A DNA stretch of 64,000 nt, taken from Candidatus Aminicenantota bacterium. Lineage in GTDB: Bacteria > Acidobacteriota > Aminicenantia > Aminicenantales > Aminicenantaceae. The number at the start of each line of letters is the position of its first letter. The stretch's first letter is position 1. Below, one piece after another: positions 51,641 through 60,473 of the stretch. Under the pieces are notes generated by a model. It saw nothing but the letters and a program-made list of their open reading frames with translations, searched no databases and had not been told where the DNA came from. Where the stretch lies: positions 62,001 through 126,000 of the forward strand of contig JAFGMO010000052.1 of the NCBI GenBank assembly GCA_016927475.1, written 5' to 3'. The position numbers were made by a program, and so were the translations under genes.

Positions 51641-52111
51641 ATGTCTGAAAAACAAAACATAGACAAATTCGCCCAGTCTCTCCAGACACAGATACTGGAA
51701 CAACTCAAAAAACAATATACCAAAGAAGTCATCGACCGTTGGCAAAATCCCCATAATTTCCGCCGCATGGAAAATCCGGACGGACAGGCTTCAGCCAAAG
51801 GATCATGCGGGGATACGATGGAGATGTTCGTTAAGATAAAAAACGACCGTATTGTCGACTGTTCCTTCCAAACCGACGGTTGCGGCACGACAATCGCCTG
51901 CGGGAGTGCGGCCACGGACCTGGCGATGAACAAATCTTTTACGGAGGCCCTGGGAACCGTAAGCGCCGGCGAAATCCTTAAAATTTTGGGGGGGCTCCCT
52001 CCTGCGGACGTCCACTGCGCCCAGCTTGCGGCGGAAGCGATGCGGAGAGCGCTGGCGGATTATCTTTACCACAAAAGGCAAGGCTGGAAAAAATATTACC
52101 GGAAAGATTGA
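51641..52111 (+). CDS. IscU/NifU-like iron-sulfur scaffold protein
   Basis: This 156-residue protein has the three scaffold cysteines in GSCGDTM, DGCGTTIACGSA and DVHCAQLAAEA. Asp/His neighbours match IscU/NifU-N proteins. It provides the site for Fe-S cluster assembly; no iscS is adjacent. It overlaps the flank of the DUF6485 gene and fits the Fe-S theme of the region. Confidence 0.85.
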   Translation: MSEKQNIDKFAQSLQTQILEQLKKQYTKEVIDRWQNPHNFRRMENPDGQASAKGSCGDTMEMFVKIKNDRIVDCSFQTDGCGTTIACGSAATDLAMNKSFTEALGTVSAGEILKILGGLPPADVHCAQLAAEAMRRALADYLYHKRQGWKKYYRKD

Positions 52112-52185
52112 AACCTGAACTAACCTGTACGGATTTTTCTCTCGTAATAATGACCGGCATGTCAAGATCTAATGAGGAGCGCTAT

Positions 52186-52389
52186 ATGACGGAATGTAAA
52201 AAAGATAATAACCTGGCAAGATGCAACTGTACCTATGAACCCTGCAGCCGAAAAGGCGTATGCTGTGATTGTTTGCAGTATCACTGGAGAATGAAGGAAC
52301 TTCCCGCATGTCTTTTCCCGGACGATGTTGAAAAAACATACGACCGGTCTCTCAGGCGTTTCATCGAGATCTATAAAGACAGGATTTGA
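52186..52389 (+). CDS. DUF6485 family Cys-rich small protein
   Basis: This 67-residue protein contains CNCTYEPCSRKGVCCDCLQYH, a dense cysteine cluster (cut here to CNCTYEPCSRKG plus CCDC) that presumably binds a metal. It matches the small DUF6485 proteins of anaerobic bacteria; function unknown. The ATG at 52186 has GAGGAG 7 nt upstream; a longer frame from 52108 overlaps the NifU-like gene. Confidence 0.78.
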   Translation: MTECKKDNNLARCNCTYEPCSRKGVCCDCLQYHWRMKELPACLFPDDVEKTYDRSLRRFIEIYKDRI

Positions 52390-52405
52390 GGGGAGGCAAT
52401 ATCTT

Positions 52406-53341
52406 TTGAAAAGAAAAACAGTCATCCGTGTTTATGGGCCTGTTCCTTCCCGCCGGCTCGGATATTCTCTCGGGGTGGATATACTGCCCTTTAAAACCTG
52501 TACTCTTGACTGTGTCTACTGTCAGCTCGGACCGACAACCAACCTCACGGCCGAACGGAAAAAATTTATGGATTGCCTCCCCATACTAGAGCAGATCCGT
52601 GACTCCATCGATTCAAAAAAGCGAATCGACTACATCACATTTTCAGGTTCCGGTGAGCCGACCTTAAATACGGAACTAAAAAAATGTATCCGTCATATCA
52701 AATCATTTACCGATATTCCGGTAGCTGTTCTGACAAACGCGACGCTTCTCGGCAGGGCAAGCGTCAGGAAAGCCCTAATTGAGGCCGACCTCGTCGTTCC
52801 TTCCCTGGATGCAGCGGAACAATCCGTGTTTGAAAAAACAAACCGCCCCCATCCCTCACTCCGGATAAAAGAAATTATTCTTGGGCTGGAGAAATTCAGG
52901 GAAATATTCAAGGGAAAAATCTGGCTCGAGGTCATGCTGGTTAAAGGTTTTAATGATTCTCCTGAACATGTAAAAAAATTAAAAGAAGCCGTGGAAAAGA
53001 TCTGTCCGGATAAAGTCCAGCTCAATACGGTCGTCCGGCCTCCGGCTGAAGAGACCGCCCGGCCGCTGAACAGGGAGGAGCTGGAATCCATATGCCGGCA
53101 ATGGGGAGATCTATGCGAGGTCATTGCGGATTTCAAAAAGCTTCGTCAAAAAGTTCTTTCAATAGATATCACATCAGAAGTTCTGGCCATGGTTCGAAGA
53201 AGACCGGTGACCCTGGACGACCTGTCCGTCTCTCTGGGGAAACACAAGAATGAAATCATTAAACACCTCAATGCTTTGCTGGATGACAAAAAAATCAAAA
53301 CACGGGAGCACAAAGGGAATACCTATTATGAACCCGTCTGA
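52406..53341 (+). CDS. Radical SAM protein (COG0731) with C-terminal winged helix
   Basis: This protein is ~311 residues from a TTG start. It begins VYGPVPSRRLGYSLGVD, the COG0731 signature, followed by the cluster motif CTLDCVYCQLG and the GSGEPT SAM-binding motif. The last ~55 residues form a winged-helix-like module (VLAMVRRRPVTLDDLSVSLG). COG0731 relatives include wyosine-type enzymes, but this subgroup is uncharacterised. The TTG is supported by GGGAGG 9 nt upstream; an ATG at 52325 lies inside the DUF6485 gene. Confidence 0.8.
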   Translation: MKRKTVIRVYGPVPSRRLGYSLGVDILPFKTCTLDCVYCQLGPTTNLTAERKKFMDCLPILEQIRDSIDSKKRIDYITFSGSGEPTLNTELKKCIRHIKSFTDIPVAVLTNATLLGRASVRKALIEADLVVPSLDAAEQSVFEKTNRPHPSLRIKEIILGLEKFREIFKGKIWLEVMLVKGFNDSPEHVKKLKEAVEKICPDKVQLNTVVRPPAEETARPLNREELESICRQWGDLCEVIADFKKLRQKVLSIDITSEVLAMVRRRPVTLDDLSVSLGKHKNEIIKHLNALLDDKKIKTREHKGNTYYEPV

Positions 53342-53441
53342 AAGGATTCCCTTGAACCTAATCCCCAGAGCATTCAGGAAGATATTTATGGATGGAAGAA
53401 AAATACAAAATCTCTGAATTTTGGCCGAGAGAGGATATGGA

Positions 53442-53963
53442 ATGAAAAATATCGAAGACTTATCGAAAGAGGATTTGATCGGGCTACTCACCGACTCCTC
53501 TAAAAACTGGCTGGCCCACGACGGTTTGTGGTTTCAAGAGGTGGAAAAAAAATACGGAATGGATACGGCCATCGATCTTGACAGAAGCGCCTGGAAACGA
53601 TTCACCGTTATCGAAGCCAAGCGCATCATGAAAAGGTTCGGTATCGAGCCCGACGGAGGGATTCCAGCTTTAATACAAGCTCTTCAATTCCGGCTTTATG
53701 CCCATATCAACAAGCAGGAAATCGTCGAAGAAAGCGATCGCCACTGCATCTTCCGGATGAACACCTGCCGTGTCCAGGACGCACGCAAGCGAAAGGGACT
53801 TCCCGATTTTCCCTGCAAATCCGTCGGCATCATCGAATACGGATATTTCGCTCAAACCATCGATCCCCGCATCAAAACGACCTGCCTCATTTGTCCTCCC
53901 GACCCCCATCCGGAAGATGTGATTTGTTCCTGGAGATTCGATTTGGTTCCCCATTCCGAATAA
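53442..53963 (+). CDS. DUF6125 family protein
   Basis: This 173-residue soluble protein resembles DUF6125: WLAHDGLWFQEVEKKYG near the N-terminus, then WKRFTVIEAKRI and a C-terminal cysteine-containing section (MNTCRVQDARKRKG, FPCKS, CLICPPDPHP, VICSWRF). The spaced cysteines could bind zinc or a cluster. The ATG at 53442 follows GAGAGG; an earlier in-frame start adds seven residues. Function unknown; similar proteins are seen near radical-SAM genes. Confidence 0.7.
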   Translation: MKNIEDLSKEDLIGLLTDSSKNWLAHDGLWFQEVEKKYGMDTAIDLDRSAWKRFTVIEAKRIMKRFGIEPDGGIPALIQALQFRLYAHINKQEIVEESDRHCIFRMNTCRVQDARKRKGLPDFPCKSVGIIEYGYFAQTIDPRIKTTCLICPPDPHPEDVICSWRFDLVPHSE

Positions 53964-54000
53964 GCACAACCGGAATCCCGGCATGAAAAGAGGATCACTG

Positions 54001-54459
54001 ATGAACATCCGTTTCCAACCCATAGGATGCGTCCATTCCCCTTATAAAACACTACAAGACCTTGCCACCCGCAGAAAAAACGGGCGCGTCAAAATCGAAA
54101 AAACAGAAGGATCACTGGAAATCTTCCCGGAATTTGAAGAAGGGCTGAACGACATCGACGGCTTCTCCCATTTGATCATTATCTTCGCTTTTCACCAATC
54201 AAGTTCAGGAAGCCTTTGTGCCCATCCCCCCCATGACCATAAAAAAAGGGGAGTGTTTTCCACCCGAAGTCCTCACAGGCCTAATCCTTTAGGGATGACC
54301 ATTGTTGAGCTTGTCAAGCGGGAGGGTAATATTCTCAAGGTCGCGGGCATCGATATGATCAATGATACGCCCATTCTGGATATCAAACCCTATACTCCCC
54401 GGGATTTAAAAGAGGGGGCCCGCTTCGGCTGGCTGGAAGAGCACCTCAAAAACACATAA
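54001..54459 (+). CDS. trmO: tRNA (t6A37)-methyltransferase TrmO (TsaA)
   Basis: This 152-residue beta-barrel SAM methyltransferase has the TrmO motifs PIGCVHSPY at the N-terminus and GVFSTRSPHRPNPLGMT, the most conserved TsaA block, and DIKPYTP near the end. It N6-methylates t6A37 in tRNA. The ATG at 54001 has AGAGGA 6 nt upstream and starts at the conserved region. Its stop is followed by a degenerate terminal-motif repeat. Confidence 0.93.
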   Translation: MNIRFQPIGCVHSPYKTLQDLATRRKNGRVKIEKTEGSLEIFPEFEEGLNDIDGFSHLIIIFAFHQSSSGSLCAHPPHDHKKRGVFSTRSPHRPNPLGMTIVELVKREGNILKVAGIDMINDTPILDIKPYTPRDLKEGARFGWLEEHLKNT

Positions 54460-54473
54460 CCGTCTGTTATTCA
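54460..54473 (+). repeat. Degenerate terminal-motif repeat after trmO stop
   Basis: CCGTCTGTTATTCA begins directly after the TAA. It resembles CCTGTRYTATTCA with small indels; weaker than the other stop-adjacent copies. Confidence 0.3.
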
Positions 54474-54573
54474 ACATGCCGGCCGATGATTGACCGCAGT
54501 GGCCCTAGACAGATTAAGTGGAAAAAAATTCTCAGACCGGATTTGGTTCAATAAAAAACGGAACCGATATTTC

Positions 54574-54780
54574 TCAGTCGACGGTGAAACCGACTTTGAG
54601 GTTGACCTGGTAATAATCGATTTTGTCGTTGTCGATATAACCTCGGGTTTCGACTACCTGAAACCAACGCATATTGTGGATGGTTTTGGACGCTTTGGAA
54701 ATCGCATTCTGGATGGCGTCCTCGACACTCTTTTTGGAGGATCCCACGATTTCTATCATTTTGTAAACATTTTCGCTCAT
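54574..54780 (-). CDS. Dodecin family flavin-binding protein
   Basis: This 68-residue protein matches dodecin throughout: VYKMIEIVGSSKKSVEDAI at the N-terminus, the flavin-sandwiching Trp in NMRWFQVVETRG, and the YYQVNLKVGF strand. Dodecins form dodecameric shells storing or buffering flavins. It has an AAGGAAG ribosome site and its own extended -10 promoter, and stands alone, convergent with trmO. Confidence 0.93.
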   Translation of the reverse strand: MSENVYKMIEIVGSSKKSVEDAIQNAISKASKTIHNMRWFQVVETRGYIDNDKIDYYQVNLKVGFTVD

Positions 54781-54809
54781 TTATTCTTCCTTTCATACAA
54801 GTCAACATG

Positions 54810-54818
54810 ATTATAGCA
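54810..54818 (-). promoter_or_regulatory. Extended -10 promoter of dodecin
   Basis: The minus strand reads TGCTATAAT, 30 bp before the ATG, allowing a ~25-nt leader with the AAGGAAG ribosome site. Confidence 0.6.
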
Positions 54819-54836
54819 CATCCAAAAGACTATGAA

Positions 54837-54852
54837 CCTGCATTATTCACGA
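54837..54852 (+). repeat. Isolated head motif of the structured repeat family
   Basis: CCTGCATTATTCACGA matches the head CCTGTGCTATTCACGA of element 2 at 13 of 16 positions. None of the hairpin or AT module follows, so it is either a relic or an independent short copy. Confidence 0.5.
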
Positions 54853-54871
54853 CTATCCCACCTATCCTTTC

Positions 54872-54900
54872 TTGTCCCTTTCCTATGAATCTGGTATAAC
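54872..54900 (+). promoter_or_regulatory. Promoter candidate of the GH172 gene
   Basis: TTGTCC (54872-54877, 4/6) and TATAAC (54895-54900, 5/6) are 17 bp apart. The predicted leader is ~130 nt and would contain the hairpin at 54969-55020. Confidence 0.4.
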
Positions 54901-54968
54901 ACTTTCATATGATAAGGAAGGATTTCATTCAAAAAAGTCTCGTTGGGAAAAAATTAGTATCTTTGAAC

Positions 54969-55020
54969 ATTCCGTAAAACAAGCCCGAAGGGTCGGTCTT
55001 TAGCCCCGGTTTTGCGGAAT
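54969..55020 (+). promoter_or_regulatory. Leader hairpin next to the GH172 ribosome site
   Basis: A 12-bp stem (ATTCCGTAAAAC at 54969-54980 with GTTTTGCGGAAT at 55009-55020, one G-U pair) encloses a 28-nt loop containing a CCC/GGG mini-hairpin. It ends three bases before the GGGGAG ribosome site, so it could influence translation, or simply be a repeat hairpin. Confidence 0.45.
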
Positions 55021-55035
55021 ATGGGGAGAAACATC

Positions 55036-57054
55036 ATGAAATTATTAATTCGTCCGGTTATAGGAATTTCTCTGTCCTTGTTTCTTATGATCAGTGCTTT
55101 ATCACGTCCGCTTTTAGGACAGGAAATGCTCAAGGAATTGGGAAAAAAACAGAATTATTCCAGCAAGCGTGTCTCTTCTTATGACAAAACGGATGGGAAT
55201 GCCGACAGAATCACCATCGAACCGGGAGAGACAGCTGTTCTGGCCGTTATTGAAGGGCCGGCCGCTATCCATCACATCTGGATGACGATCTCCGCCGAAC
55301 CCTTTTACGGACGAAAGATCATTCTCCGAATGTACTGGGACGGTGAAATTCATCCATCAGTCGAGGTTCCTGTAGGAGATTTTTTCGGAGTTGGGCACGG
55401 TCTCAACAGGAATCTCAGTTCCCTTCCCATCGCCTGTTCATCAGAAGGCAGAGCCCGGAACTGTTACTGGTACATGCCTTTTGCCCGATCGGCGCGAATA
55501 ACCGCAACCAATGAAGGAACCCGGAAGATCGGAGCTTTCTATTATTACATCGATTACCGTAATCTAGCCCGCATCAGTTTCGATACTCCATATTTTCATG
55601 CTGTTTACCGCCAGGAAACACCTTGCCGGCCGGATATGAACTACCTCATCCTGGATGCCAAAGGCCAGGGGCACTATGTGGGCTGTGTTTTGAGTATCCT
55701 TCAGCGGTCCATGGGCTGGTGGGGTGAAGGGGACGATATGATATTCATTGATGGGGAGACCTTCCCTTCTCTTCACGGGACAGGATCGGAAGATTATTTC
55801 TCAGACGCCTGGGGAATGCGTGAGGATGAGAATCTTTTTTACGGATGTCCCCTCCAAGAAACGGATTTCAAGACCGGAGCCAAAGCCAGTGTTTATCGTT
55901 TTCACATCCCCGACCCCATCCCGTTTAAGCAGTCTATCCGGGTCACCATTGAACACGGGCACAACAACGACCGTTCCGATTTTTATTCCTCCATAGCCTA
56001 CTGGTATCAAATCGAACCCCATACCCCCTTTACTACGCTTCCTCCCGTTGAGGATCGGCTTCCCTTTGCTCTTGAATCGTCGCGGGATTTCTTATTTCCC
56101 CAGTGGGAAAAAATCGACAAAGGAGGGCCCGTCTATACCGATCCTAAATCCGGAATCATGTTTTCGGGAAAAAACCTTGCCCCATCACCAACATCCAGCT
56201 ACAATCAGGAAGGCCTGCGGTACCATGCGCTTACCACCGAGGGTGCACTGCCGGGATACACCGCCAATCTGACTCTAACCGCCGATACAGGGGAACATTA
56301 CGATATATCCTACTTTTTTATTCAAGGACCGGAAATGGGGAACGTGGCCCCAACATCCGTCAGGTCCGGAGAGATAATTTCACCCCTCCATCCTGAGACT
56401 TTTGAGGGTTTTTCCCCGGAAAGAAAAATCCAAAGATTCGCGATACAGGATGTCCTTCTTGCCAAAGGAAACAATACCTTAACTTTTGAGGTCACCGGCA
56501 AATCCGAAAGTGCCCGCGGATCGGAAATGTCTTTTGTTGGGGTATCATTAAAGCCGTCCTTTCCCCGTTTCTTAAACATGTGGAATGTTCTCGGACCTTT
56601 CCACGCTCCGGACATGTCATCTCTTCAGATAAAATTTCCCCCTGAAGAAAATATTGACCTGCTCCGAAGCTATGAAGGAAAAAACAATCAGAAAATCATC
56701 TGGAGAAAGATCACGGCTGAAGAATCCGGGTACGTCAGACTCGACGACCACGTCTCACCTTCCGAGAATGCCATTGCCTATGGACTGGTTTATGTCTTTT
56801 CTCCAAAGGAATGGGACACGGAAATGCTCCTGGGAAGCGACGATGGAATCCGCGTCTGGTTGAACGACCGGCTCATCCACACCAATCCCTCTTACCGGAG
56901 TGCCGTTCCGGACCAGGACAGTATCCCGGTCACTCTGAAAGAAGGCCTGAATAAAATTCTGGTCAAGGTCCTTCAGGGAGGCGGGGGATGGGGATTTTTT
57001 CTTCGTTTTGTCGACCCCGACGGCATTCTGGAATGGAGCACGGAAAATAAGTAA
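55036..57054 (+). CDS. DUF2961 / GH172-type secreted glycoside hydrolase
   Basis: The protein has ~672 residues with a signal peptide (about 1-31, ending SRPLLGQ) and a DUF2961 domain covering the first ~370 residues. Characteristic segments are GPAAIHHIWMTI, RMYWDGE, PVGDFFGVGHG, HGTGSEDYFSDAWG and RFHIPDPIPF. GH172 members act on difructose dianhydrides or arabinofuranosidic glycans, and the conserved acid residues E/D in GTGSEDYF are present. A beta-rich module and a C-terminal PA14-like or sugar-binding-like domain (LGSDDGIRVWLNDRL) follow. The ATG at 55036 has GGGGAG 8 nt upstream; two earlier in-frame ATGs are less likely. Actual substrate unknown. Confidence 0.82.
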   Translation: MKLLIRPVIGISLSLFLMISALSRPLLGQEMLKELGKKQNYSSKRVSSYDKTDGNADRITIEPGETAVLAVIEGPAAIHHIWMTISAEPFYGRKIILRMYWDGEIHPSVEVPVGDFFGVGHGLNRNLSSLPIACSSEGRARNCYWYMPFARSARITATNEGTRKIGAFYYYIDYRNLARISFDTPYFHAVYRQETPCRPDMNYLILDAKGQGHYVGCVLSILQRSMGWWGEGDDMIFIDGETFPSLHGTGSEDYFSDAWGMREDENLFYGCPLQETDFKTGAKASVYRFHIPDPIPFKQSIRVTIEHGHNNDRSDFYSSIAYWYQIEPHTPFTTLPPVEDRLPFALESSRDFLFPQWEKIDKGGPVYTDPKSGIMFSGKNLAPSPTSSYNQEGLRYHALTTEGALPGYTANLTLTADTGEHYDISYFFIQGPEMGNVAPTSVRSGEIISPLHPETFEGFSPERKIQRFAIQDVLLAKGNNTLTFEVTGKSESARGSEMSFVGVSLKPSFPRFLNMWNVLGPFHAPDMSSLQIKFPPEENIDLLRSYEGKNNQKIIWRKITAEESGYVRLDDHVSPSENAIAYGLVYVFSPKEWDTEMLLGSDDGIRVWLNDRLIHTNPSYRSAVPDQDSIPVTLKEGLNKILVKVLQGGGGWGFFLRFVDPDGILEWSTENK

Positions 57055-57068
57055 ACTTTATCCTGTAT

Positions 57069-57082
57069 CCTGTCTTATTCAT
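57069..57082 (+). repeat. Terminal-motif repeat overlapping the B3/B4 gene stop
   Basis: CCTGTCTTATTCAT matches the element end motif; the TTA within it is the complement of the TAA stop of the minus-strand gene, so the repeat supplies that stop codon. Confidence 0.5.
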
Positions 57083-57773
57083 AATAAGTCCTGGAAATAT
57101 TCAAAACAGCGGTCCGGGTTTTTCCCCGGCAGTATTTTTGAATCATGCGGCTCAAATCTTCAGAAGCCGCAACAACATCGTTGTAACCGGCAGGGGGAAG
57201 GCCTTCAACAACCAGAAGCGCCTCCCGCGTTTTTTCGGTCAATTTTGTTTTTTCCGCTTCCCGCCAGTTCCAGCGGCGACAAAGAATGTCCCGGTCATCA
57301 CGGTAAACAACTTCACCTTTTTCGACCGTCTGCGTTTCCGTAGCGTTGAGCGGTTGAAAAATTTCTCCCCCTTCGGCAATCGTCAAATGAATGCAACCTT
57401 CAACCTTCTCCGTATCATCGCCTCCCGAGGGAATCATGTGTTTGAGCGAAATGAAATTATATATATCGACAAGAAGGTTTATATGCCTCAAGGTTTTTCC
57501 CTTAAGAATATTTTTATAAAGGTTCTCGACCGAACTTTTATATTTTTTCGGCTTGGCGCCAAAGAGAGAATAAGCCTGTCGCCAGGCTGCAATCCGGGGC
57601 AATTGTGAAAGCGTCTCGCTTTTGTACCGCAAACGGATATCTTGTTCCTTTTCCTTCAATGTTTGGGCGACTTCACCGTTTTCACCTCTATTATCCAGTC
57701 CGAATGCCTGAACCAATCCGATATGGACACCGGGAAACAGTTCAAAAATCTCAGGTGATATTAAAAACCGCAT
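57075..57773 (-). CDS. B3/B4 tRNA-binding-domain protein
   Basis: This 232-residue stand-alone B3/B4 domain (the editing/tRNA-binding module of phenylalanyl-tRNA synthetase beta; COG3382-like) contains WRQAYSLFGAKPKKYKSSVENL and NLLVDIYNFISLKHMIPSGGDD. It ends with VVEGLPPAGYNDVVAASEDL. Such proteins may edit mischarged tRNA or bind amino acids; the role is unproven. The ATG at 57771-57773 has AAGGA 8 nt upstream; an in-frame start 21 codons earlier runs toward the decarboxylase stop. Confidence 0.85.
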   Translation of the reverse strand: MRFLISPEIFELFPGVHIGLVQAFGLDNRGENGEVAQTLKEKEQDIRLRYKSETLSQLPRIAAWRQAYSLFGAKPKKYKSSVENLYKNILKGKTLRHINLLVDIYNFISLKHMIPSGGDDTEKVEGCIHLTIAEGGEIFQPLNATETQTVEKGEVVYRDDRDILCRRWNWREAEKTKLTEKTREALLVVEGLPPAGYNDVVAASEDLSRMIQKYCRGKTRTAVLNISRTYYE

Positions 57774-57798
57774 GACGTTTTCCTTTTGCACAAATCCA

Positions 57799-59214
57799 TC
57801 AAGAGTCGGATTGGATTCCCTTTGCCCGGGATACAATCAGCTCCCAGGCTTTTCGGACGTGTTCCTCCCGCGTTGTCCTCGATCCCACCGCCAGCCTGAG
57901 GACATATTTCCCTTTCAGCGTGGTATGGGTCAAAAAAACCTCGCCGGTCTTATTGACAGAAATAAGGAGTCGCTTGTTGGCTTGATCGAGGTCCTCCTCT
58001 TTCCTGCCGTCATTAAATCGAAAACAGACCAAACTGAGGGGAACAGGGGCCATAAGTTCGAACACCTCATGATCGATTACCCATTTCTCGAAAAGCTTGG
58101 CCAGCCGGATATGCTCCCGGACCATGCTCCGGATCCCCTCGACGCCATAACTGCGGATGACAAACCAGAGCTTAAGCGCTCGAAACCTTCGACCGAGCTG
58201 AATTCCCCAATCCCGGTAGTTTTTCACCTGCTTGTCAACGCTCGTTTTTAAGTATTCCGGGTGTATCTCGAAGGTCCGGATAAGGGCACCCTCATCCTTG
58301 ACAAAATAGGCGGAACAATCAAAATTCGTCAGCATCCATTTGTGGGGATTAAAGACGAATGAATCCACATATTCGATTCCGTCAAGCATATCTCTCTTTT
58401 CCGGCAGAAGGGCGGCCGTTCCGGCAAAGGCCGCATCAACATGAAGCCAGATACCATAACGGCTGCATATCTCGCCTATGGGACGCAGCGGATCCACCGC
58501 CGTCGAAGAGGTTGTCCCAAGCGTTGCCACCACACAGACCGCTTTTAATCCCTTTTCCTTATCACGCACGACCGCTTCTTCAAGCTTTTCCGGAACCATA
58601 GCAAAAGAATCGTCGGTTTCAATTTTACGAAGAAAATTTTTGCCGAATCCCGCTATCTTCACCCCTTTTTCAATGCCAGAATGGGTTTCTTCGGAAGCAT
58701 AAACCGTTAACGGTGTTTTAATCCCCTCCAGGTTGGATGAATATCCCGTTGCTTTTTCCCGGGCGGACAGAAGGGCACAAAGAGTCGCCGTCGAGGCTGA
58801 GTCCTGAATAACTCCGGCCATTCCCTCCGGAAGACCAATCATCTGCCGCAACCACCCTAAAACTCTTTCTTCCAGCTCGGCCGCCGCCGGCGACGTCTGC
58901 CAGACCATACATTGAGCACCCATCCCGGCCGTAAGAATCTCGGCAAGAATAGAGGGGGGGCTGTTGTTGGCCGGAAAATAGCCAAACCATCCGGGATGCT
59001 GCCAGTGGGTCATCCCCGGCAGAATGATCTCTTTAAAATCATGGAAGATTTTCCCCATATCCTCGTGCTCTTCCGGAGGATTCTCCGGAAGCTGCTGCAA
59101 AATCCTGCCAGGTTGTATAGAAGGGCATACGGGGTAGTCTCTGAGGTGCTCAAAATATTCAGCTGCCCAATCTATAAATTCATGCCCAAATTTTCGGAAA
59201 GTCTTATTATCCAT
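57799..59214 (-). CDS. Group II PLP-dependent amino acid decarboxylase (aromatic-L-amino-acid type)
   Basis: This 471-residue enzyme has the AADC family landmarks. The N-terminal HWQHPGWFGYFPANNS precedes QDSASTATLCALL, HVDAAFAGTA with the PLP-binding Asp, and the Schiff-base lysine in FNPHKWMLTNFDCSA. The length and motifs fit plant and bacterial tyrosine/tryptophan decarboxylases; substrate is not resolvable, though the FGYFPANNS element is typical of the aromatic group. It would make aromatic amines such as tryptamine or tyramine. It sits 25 bp upstream of the B3/B4 gene on the same strand. Confidence 0.9.
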   Translation of the reverse strand: MDNKTFRKFGHEFIDWAAEYFEHLRDYPVCPSIQPGRILQQLPENPPEEHEDMGKIFHDFKEIILPGMTHWQHPGWFGYFPANNSPPSILAEILTAGMGAQCMVWQTSPAAAELEERVLGWLRQMIGLPEGMAGVIQDSASTATLCALLSAREKATGYSSNLEGIKTPLTVYASEETHSGIEKGVKIAGFGKNFLRKIETDDSFAMVPEKLEEAVVRDKEKGLKAVCVVATLGTTSSTAVDPLRPIGEICSRYGIWLHVDAAFAGTAALLPEKRDMLDGIEYVDSFVFNPHKWMLTNFDCSAYFVKDEGALIRTFEIHPEYLKTSVDKQVKNYRDWGIQLGRRFRALKLWFVIRSYGVEGIRSMVREHIRLAKLFEKWVIDHEVFELMAPVPLSLVCFRFNDGRKEEDLDQANKRLLISVNKTGEVFLTHTTLKGKYVLRLAVGSRTTREEHVRKAWELIVSRAKGIQSDS

Positions 59215-59263
59215 ATATCACTCCTAGGAAAGGGAATTAATTGCCGTTCATTTTATCATAAAA

Positions 59264-59293
59264 TGAATAATACAGGCTTGCCTGTTTTATTCA
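59264..59293. repeat. Palindromic junction copy of the terminal motif
   Basis: TGAATAATACAGGC (59264-59277), a TT spacer and GCCTGTTTTATTCA (59280-59293) form a 14-bp inverted repeat with one mismatch. It is nearly the same sequence as the core at 37643-37672, located in the spacer between the divergent decarboxylase and wecB genes. Confidence 0.7.
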
Positions 59294-59345
59294 CATTGAT
59301 TTTTTCCTTTATCCCGGCTAAGGTATATTTTCCTGACGTACTGAT

Positions 59346-60473
59346 ATGAAAATCCCAACCGTCCTCTGTTTGATCGGCACCAGGCCTGAAGCCGTGAAGA
59401 TGGCGCCGGTCATCAAAGAACTGAAGAAGAACAATAATTTTATCAAAACCATTGTTAGCGCCACAGGGCAGCATAATACCATGACCAGCCAGGTTTTCCG
59501 TATTTTTGATATTCACCCCGATTTCGACCTCAAAATTATGGAGCCAGATCAGGCCCTCTCCCGTTTAACCACTGAGCTGATTACCGCTCTGGACCTCTTG
59601 ATCAAAAAAGTGAAACCCGACTTGATATTAGCCCAGGGAGACACGACATCAGTTCTGGCGGGAGCGTTGGCTGCATACTATCATCATATACCTTTCGGGC
59701 ATGTGGAGGCGGGACTTCGCACAAAAAACATCAGTCAGCCATTCCCTGAGGAAATGAACAGACGCGTTGCCGACATGGCTGCGACTCTCCTTTTTGCTCC
59801 GACACGGGATAACAAAAAAAATCTCCTTAAAGAAGGCTTGGCCGAAAAAGCCATTAAGGTTACGGGAAACACCGTTGTTGACGCTCTCCATGTCCTAATG
59901 AAGAAGCCTTTCAACTGGGCAAAAGGACCTCTGGCCGGGCTTCCTGCAAACCGCCATTTCATCTTAATTACTGCCCATAGAAGGGAAAGTTTCGGCCCTC
60001 CCATGGAAAACATCTGCCGGGCTGTCCAAGAATTGGCCGAAAAATTCGGTCCGCAGGGGTTCCATTTTATTTTTCCCGTTCACCTGAATCCTCATGTTAG
60101 AAGGACTGTCGAAAAAAACCTTAAGGGAATTCCCCATATGAGCCTTTTAGAGCCGTTGGACCCTCTAACATTTATCAACCTTCTCCGGCGGACTTCTCTC
60201 GTTCTCACAGACTCCGGAGGAATCCAGGAAGAAGCTCCCAGTATGGGAATCCATGTTCTTGTTCTTCGTGAAACGACGGAACGCCCGGAAGGTATTAAAA
60301 AGGGAATCGCTACTCTCGTCGGCAGGGATAAAAAGCGTATCGTTCAAGAAGCATCAGGCCTGCTGGAATCTGTTCTCACAAAAAAAGATGATCTGCATCA
60401 AAATAAAAATCCTTATGGAGACGGCAAAGCCGCAGGTCGCATCGTTTCCGTTCTCCTTGAATATTTGCGCTGA
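59346..60473 (+). CDS. wecB: UDP-N-acetylglucosamine 2-epimerase (non-hydrolysing)
   Basis: This 375-residue GT-B fold epimerase begins LCLIGTRPEAVKMAPVI, with AQGDTTSVLAGALAAYY, GHVEAGLRT, VTGNTVVDAL and LTDSGGIQEEAPS, all WecB hallmarks. It makes UDP-ManNAc for surface polysaccharides. It is monocistronic here, with ~590 bp of non-coding DNA following. Confidence 0.94.
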   Translation: MKIPTVLCLIGTRPEAVKMAPVIKELKKNNNFIKTIVSATGQHNTMTSQVFRIFDIHPDFDLKIMEPDQALSRLTTELITALDLLIKKVKPDLILAQGDTTSVLAGALAAYYHHIPFGHVEAGLRTKNISQPFPEEMNRRVADMAATLLFAPTRDNKKNLLKEGLAEKAIKVTGNTVVDALHVLMKKPFNWAKGPLAGLPANRHFILITAHRRESFGPPMENICRAVQELAEKFGPQGFHFIFPVHLNPHVRRTVEKNLKGIPHMSLLEPLDPLTFINLLRRTSLVLTDSGGIQEEAPSMGIHVLVLRETTERPEGIKKGIATLVGRDKKRIVQEASGLLESVLTKKDDLHQNKNPYGDGKAAGRIVSVLLEYLR

